Shown here in pieces: positions 61,366 to 64,000 of a stretch of 64,000 nucleotides of DNA (its first letter is position 1; every line of letters begins with the position of its first letter). The stretch is from Acerihabitans sp047324305 (GTDB lineage: Bacteria; Pseudomonadota; Gammaproteobacteria; Enterobacterales; Enterobacteriaceae): the NCBI RefSeq assembly GCF_047324305.1, contig NZ_CP178740.1, positions 3,100,001-3,164,000 on the forward strand. Direction: 5' to 3'. Position numbers and translations under genes: made by a program. The notes beneath the pieces are model-generated. The model ran no database searches, was not told the DNA's origin, and saw only the letters and a program-made list of their open reading frames with translations.

Positions 61366-63939
61366 ATGCGCTTGGATCGTCTTACCAATAAATTCCAGCT
61401 TGCCCTCGCCGACGCTCAATCACTAGCGCTTGGGCGCGACAATCAATTTATCGAACCGCTTCACGTCATGCAGGCCTTGCTTAACCAGGAGGGCGGCACG
61501 GTGCGTCCGTTGCTGCAATCCGCGGGCATCAACCCCGGGCCGTTGCGCACCGAGATTGAAAAAGCCATCGAGCGCCTGCCCCAGGTGGAAGGCACCGGCG
61601 GCGACGTGCAGCCTTCCCAGGATCTGGTGCGGGTACTGAACCTGTGCGACAAACTGGCGCAAAAACGCGCCGATAGTTTTATTTCGTCCGAACTGTTCGT
61701 GCTGGCGGCGCTCGATTCGCGCGGGACCCTGGCGGATTTGCTCAAATCAGCCGGCGCGAGCACGGAAAAAATCACCCAGGCTATCGAGCAAATGCGGGGC
61801 GGGGACAACGTGAACGATCAAGGTGCCGAAGATCAACGGCAGGCATTAAAAAAATATACCATCGATCTGACCGAGCGGGCGGAGCTCGGCAAACTGGACC
61901 CGGTTATCGGCCGTGACGAGGAAATCCGGCGCACGATCCAGGTCCTGCAGCGCCGCACCAAGAATAATCCGGTGTTAATCGGCGAGCCGGGGGTGGGTAA
62001 AACCGCCATCGTCGAAGGACTGGCGCAGCGTATCATTAACGGCGAAGTGCCCGAAGGCATGAAAAACAGCCGGGTGCTGTCATTGGACATGGGCTCGCTG
62101 GTGGCCGGGGCAAAATATCGCGGGGAGTTCGAGGAACGCCTGAAAGGGGTGCTGAGCGATCTGTCGAAACAGGAAGGCCACATTATCCTGTTTATCGATG
62201 AGCTGCATACCATGGTCGGCGCCGGTAAAGCCGACGGGGCGATGGATGCCGGCAATATGCTTAAACCCGCGCTGGCGCGCGGCGAGCTGCATTGCGTCGG
62301 CGCCACTACGCTCAATGAGTACCGGCAGTATATCGAGAAGGACGCCGCGCTGGAGCGCCGGTTCCAGAAAGTATTTGTCGCCGAACCGAGCGTGGAGGAT
62401 ACCATCGCCATCCTGCGCGGCCTGAAAGAACGCTATGAGCTGCATCACCATGTGCAGATCACCGACCCGGCCATCGTGGCCGCGGCGACGCTGTCCCATC
62501 GCTATATTTCCGATCGGCAACTGCCGGATAAGGCTATCGACCTGATAGACGAAGCGGCCTCCAGCATCCGTATTCAAATGGATTCCAAACCGGAGGCGCT
62601 GGACCGTCTTGAACGGCGTATTATCCAGCTTAAGCTTGAGCAACAGGCGCTGAAGAAGGAATCCGACGACGCCAGCATCAAACGGCTGGAGATGCTGGAA
62701 GCCGAACTGTCGCAGAAGGAACGGGAGTATTCCGAACTGGAAGAAGAGTGGAAAGCCGAAAAAGCCTCGCTTTCCGGTACCCAGTCCCTGAAAGCGGAGC
62801 TGGAGCAGGCGAAGCTTTCCATTGAGCAGGCCAGGCGGGTAGGTGATTTGGCGCGCATGTCCGAATTACAGTACGGTAAGATCCCCGAACTGGAAAAACA
62901 GTTGGCGGCGGCGGCCCAGGCGGAAGGCAAAACCATGCGCCTGCTGCGCAACCGGGTCACCGATGTTGAGATTGCCGAAGTCCTGGCGCGCTGGACCGGT
63001 ATTCCGGTCTCGCGCATGCTGGAAAGCGAACGTGACAAACTGGTGCGCATGGAACAGGAACTGCACCATCGGGTCATCGGCCAGAACGAGGCGGTGGAGG
63101 CCGTGTCCAACGCCATCAGGCGCAGCCGCGCCGGATTGGCGGACCCCAACCGGCCCATCGGTTCGTTTATGTTCCTCGGTCCGACCGGGGTGGGTAAAAC
63201 CGAGCTGTGCAAAGCGTTGGCGACCTTCTTGTTTAGCAGCGACGACGCCATGGTACGTATCGACATGTCGGAATTTATGGAGAAGCACTCTGTTTCGCGG
63301 CTGGTGGGCGCGCCTCCGGGATATGTCGGTTATGAGGAAGGCGGTTATCTGACGGAAGCCGTTCGCCGCCGCCCTTATTCGGTTATCCTGCTCGATGAAA
63401 TCGAAAAGGCGCATCCCGATGTGTTCAATATCCTGCTGCAGGTGCTGGACGACGGGCGCTTAACCGACGGTCAGGGGCGTACGGTGGATTTCCGCAATAC
63501 GGTGGTGATCATGACCTCCAACCTGGGGTCCGATATTATCCAGGAGCGGTTTGGCCAGATGAACTATCAGGAAATGAAAGATATGGTGCTGGGTGTGGTC
63601 AGCCATCATTTCCGTCCGGAATTCATTAACCGGGTCGATGAAGTGGTGGTCTTCCATCCCCTGGGTCGCGAGCATATCGCTGAAATCGCGCAAATCCAGC
63701 TGCAGCGTCTGTACAAACGGCTGGAAGATCGCGGCTACAGCATGACGCTGAGCGCCGAGGCGCTGGCGCTGCTCAGCGAGGAGGGGTTCGATCCGGTATA
63801 CGGCGCGCGGCCGCTGAAACGCGCTATCCAGCAGGAAATAGAAAACCCGCTGTCGCAGCAGATGTTGTCAGGTACGCTTATCCCGGGCGTCCCCATCCGG
63901 CTGGAAGTGGAAAACGGCCATATCGTGGCCAGGCAATAA
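61366..63939 (+). CDS. clpB: disaggregase ClpB
   Basis: AAA+ chaperone that, with DnaK, resolubilises aggregates. ATG 61366 (GGGAGGAG upstream) gives 857 aa, same as E. coli. N domain 1-145. First AAA with Walker A GEPGVGKT near 206. A coiled-coil middle domain about 410-520 (LERRIIQLKLEQQALKKE). Second AAA with GPTGVGKTE near 605. The internal GTG at 61810 (Val149, VNDQGAEDQR) used in E. coli for the shorter form is preserved. Confidence 0.98.
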   Translation: MRLDRLTNKFQLALADAQSLALGRDNQFIEPLHVMQALLNQEGGTVRPLLQSAGINPGPLRTEIEKAIERLPQVEGTGGDVQPSQDLVRVLNLCDKLAQKRADSFISSELFVLAALDSRGTLADLLKSAGASTEKITQAIEQMRGGDNVNDQGAEDQRQALKKYTIDLTERAELGKLDPVIGRDEEIRRTIQVLQRRTKNNPVLIGEPGVGKTAIVEGLAQRIINGEVPEGMKNSRVLSLDMGSLVAGAKYRGEFEERLKGVLSDLSKQEGHIILFIDELHTMVGAGKADGAMDAGNMLKPALARGELHCVGATTLNEYRQYIEKDAALERRFQKVFVAEPSVEDTIAILRGLKERYELHHHVQITDPAIVAAATLSHRYISDRQLPDKAIDLIDEAASSIRIQMDSKPEALDRLERRIIQLKLEQQALKKESDDASIKRLEMLEAELSQKEREYSELEEEWKAEKASLSGTQSLKAELEQAKLSIEQARRVGDLARMSELQYGKIPELEKQLAAAAQAEGKTMRLLRNRVTDVEIAEVLARWTGIPVSRMLESERDKLVRMEQELHHRVIGQNEAVEAVSNAIRRSRAGLADPNRPIGSFMFLGPTGVGKTELCKALATFLFSSDDAMVRIDMSEFMEKHSVSRLVGAPPGYVGYEEGGYLTEAVRRRPYSVILLDEIEKAHPDVFNILLQVLDDGRLTDGQGRTVDFRNTVVIMTSNLGSDIIQERFGQMNYQEMKDMVLGVVSHHFRPEFINRVDEVVVFHPLGREHIAEIAQIQLQRLYKRLEDRGYSMTLSAEALALLSEEGFDPVYGARPLKRAIQQEIENPLSQQMLSGTLIPGVPIRLEVENGHIVARQ

Positions 63940-63961
63940 CCGCATATCGCAATAACCTGGC

Positions 63962-63997
63962 AAAAAAGCCCCGCCGTGTTCACGGCGGGGCTTTTTT
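63962..63997 (+). terminator. clpB terminator
   Basis: GCCCCGCCGTG (63968-63978), loop TT, CACGGCGGGGC (63981-63991), then TTTTTT. Preceded by A6, so it can work in both directions. Confidence 0.93.
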
Positions 63998-64000
63998 ACT

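Overview
The window looks like a chromosomal segment of a member of Enterobacterales. Gene order, protein lengths and even non-coding genes (micA, pheL, the csrA leader, the argV-type tRNA cluster) match the E. coli/Yersinia/Sodalis group. GC is moderately high in the core. Compaction relative to E. coli (cysG fused to cysDNC, mutS next to rpoS, luxS next to yfjD) and a patch of IS and integrase debris suggest the Pectobacteriaceae/Sodalis side of the order. That placement is an inference from layout and could not be tested here.

Layout. 1-452: end of an alpha/beta hydrolase gene cut by the window edge. 609-4864: cysJIH. 4925-11382: a divergent regulator plus a five-gene operon (kbaZ, agaS, kbaY, a BadF-type sugar kinase and a DMT transporter), apparently for an amino sugar of the galactosamine type. 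It occupies the slot between cysH and iap where E. coli K-12 carries its type I-E CRISPR-Cas genes. 11689-17801: iap, then cysG-cysD-cysN-cysC-ygbE. 17961-24624: ftsB-ispD-ispF-truD-surE-pcm-nlpD-rpoS, with mutS convergent to 27272.

27273-36400 is the accessory zone between mutS and pncC. It holds three decayed copies or pieces of the 5' part of a tyrosine integrase gene, a complete-ended IS3-type element with a broken orfA, two tandem lipoprotein paralogues, a truncated IS remnant, a divergent MarR-type regulator/secreted hydrolase pair with two TATCGCGATA palindromes, yjdM, and two unrecognised proteins (517 and 337 aa) set in AT-rich DNA. An amino-acid ABC permease and binding protein follow.

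38195-47666: pncC-recA-recX-alaS-csrA, tRNA-Ser(GCT), three identical tRNA-Arg(ACG), yqaB, gshA, the antisense-strand sRNA micA with its sigma-E promoter, and luxS. 47761-49913: yfjD and ypjD on the minus strand. 50080-53591: ffh-rpsP-rimM-trmD-rplS. 54282-57861: aroF-tyrA facing pheA with its Phe-rich leader peptide pheL. 58017-63939: raiA, bamD, rluD, pgeF and clpB with its terminator.

How they fit together: the two cys clusters cover sulfate activation (CysDNC), PAPS reduction (CysH), sulfite reduction (CysJI) and siroheme supply for CysI (CysG). rpoS, recA/recX, mutS, clpB, raiA, csrA, luxS and micA form a dense set of stress and global regulators. aroF-tyrA-pheA is the aromatic amino acid block, with TyrR-type boxes and a pheL attenuator visible.
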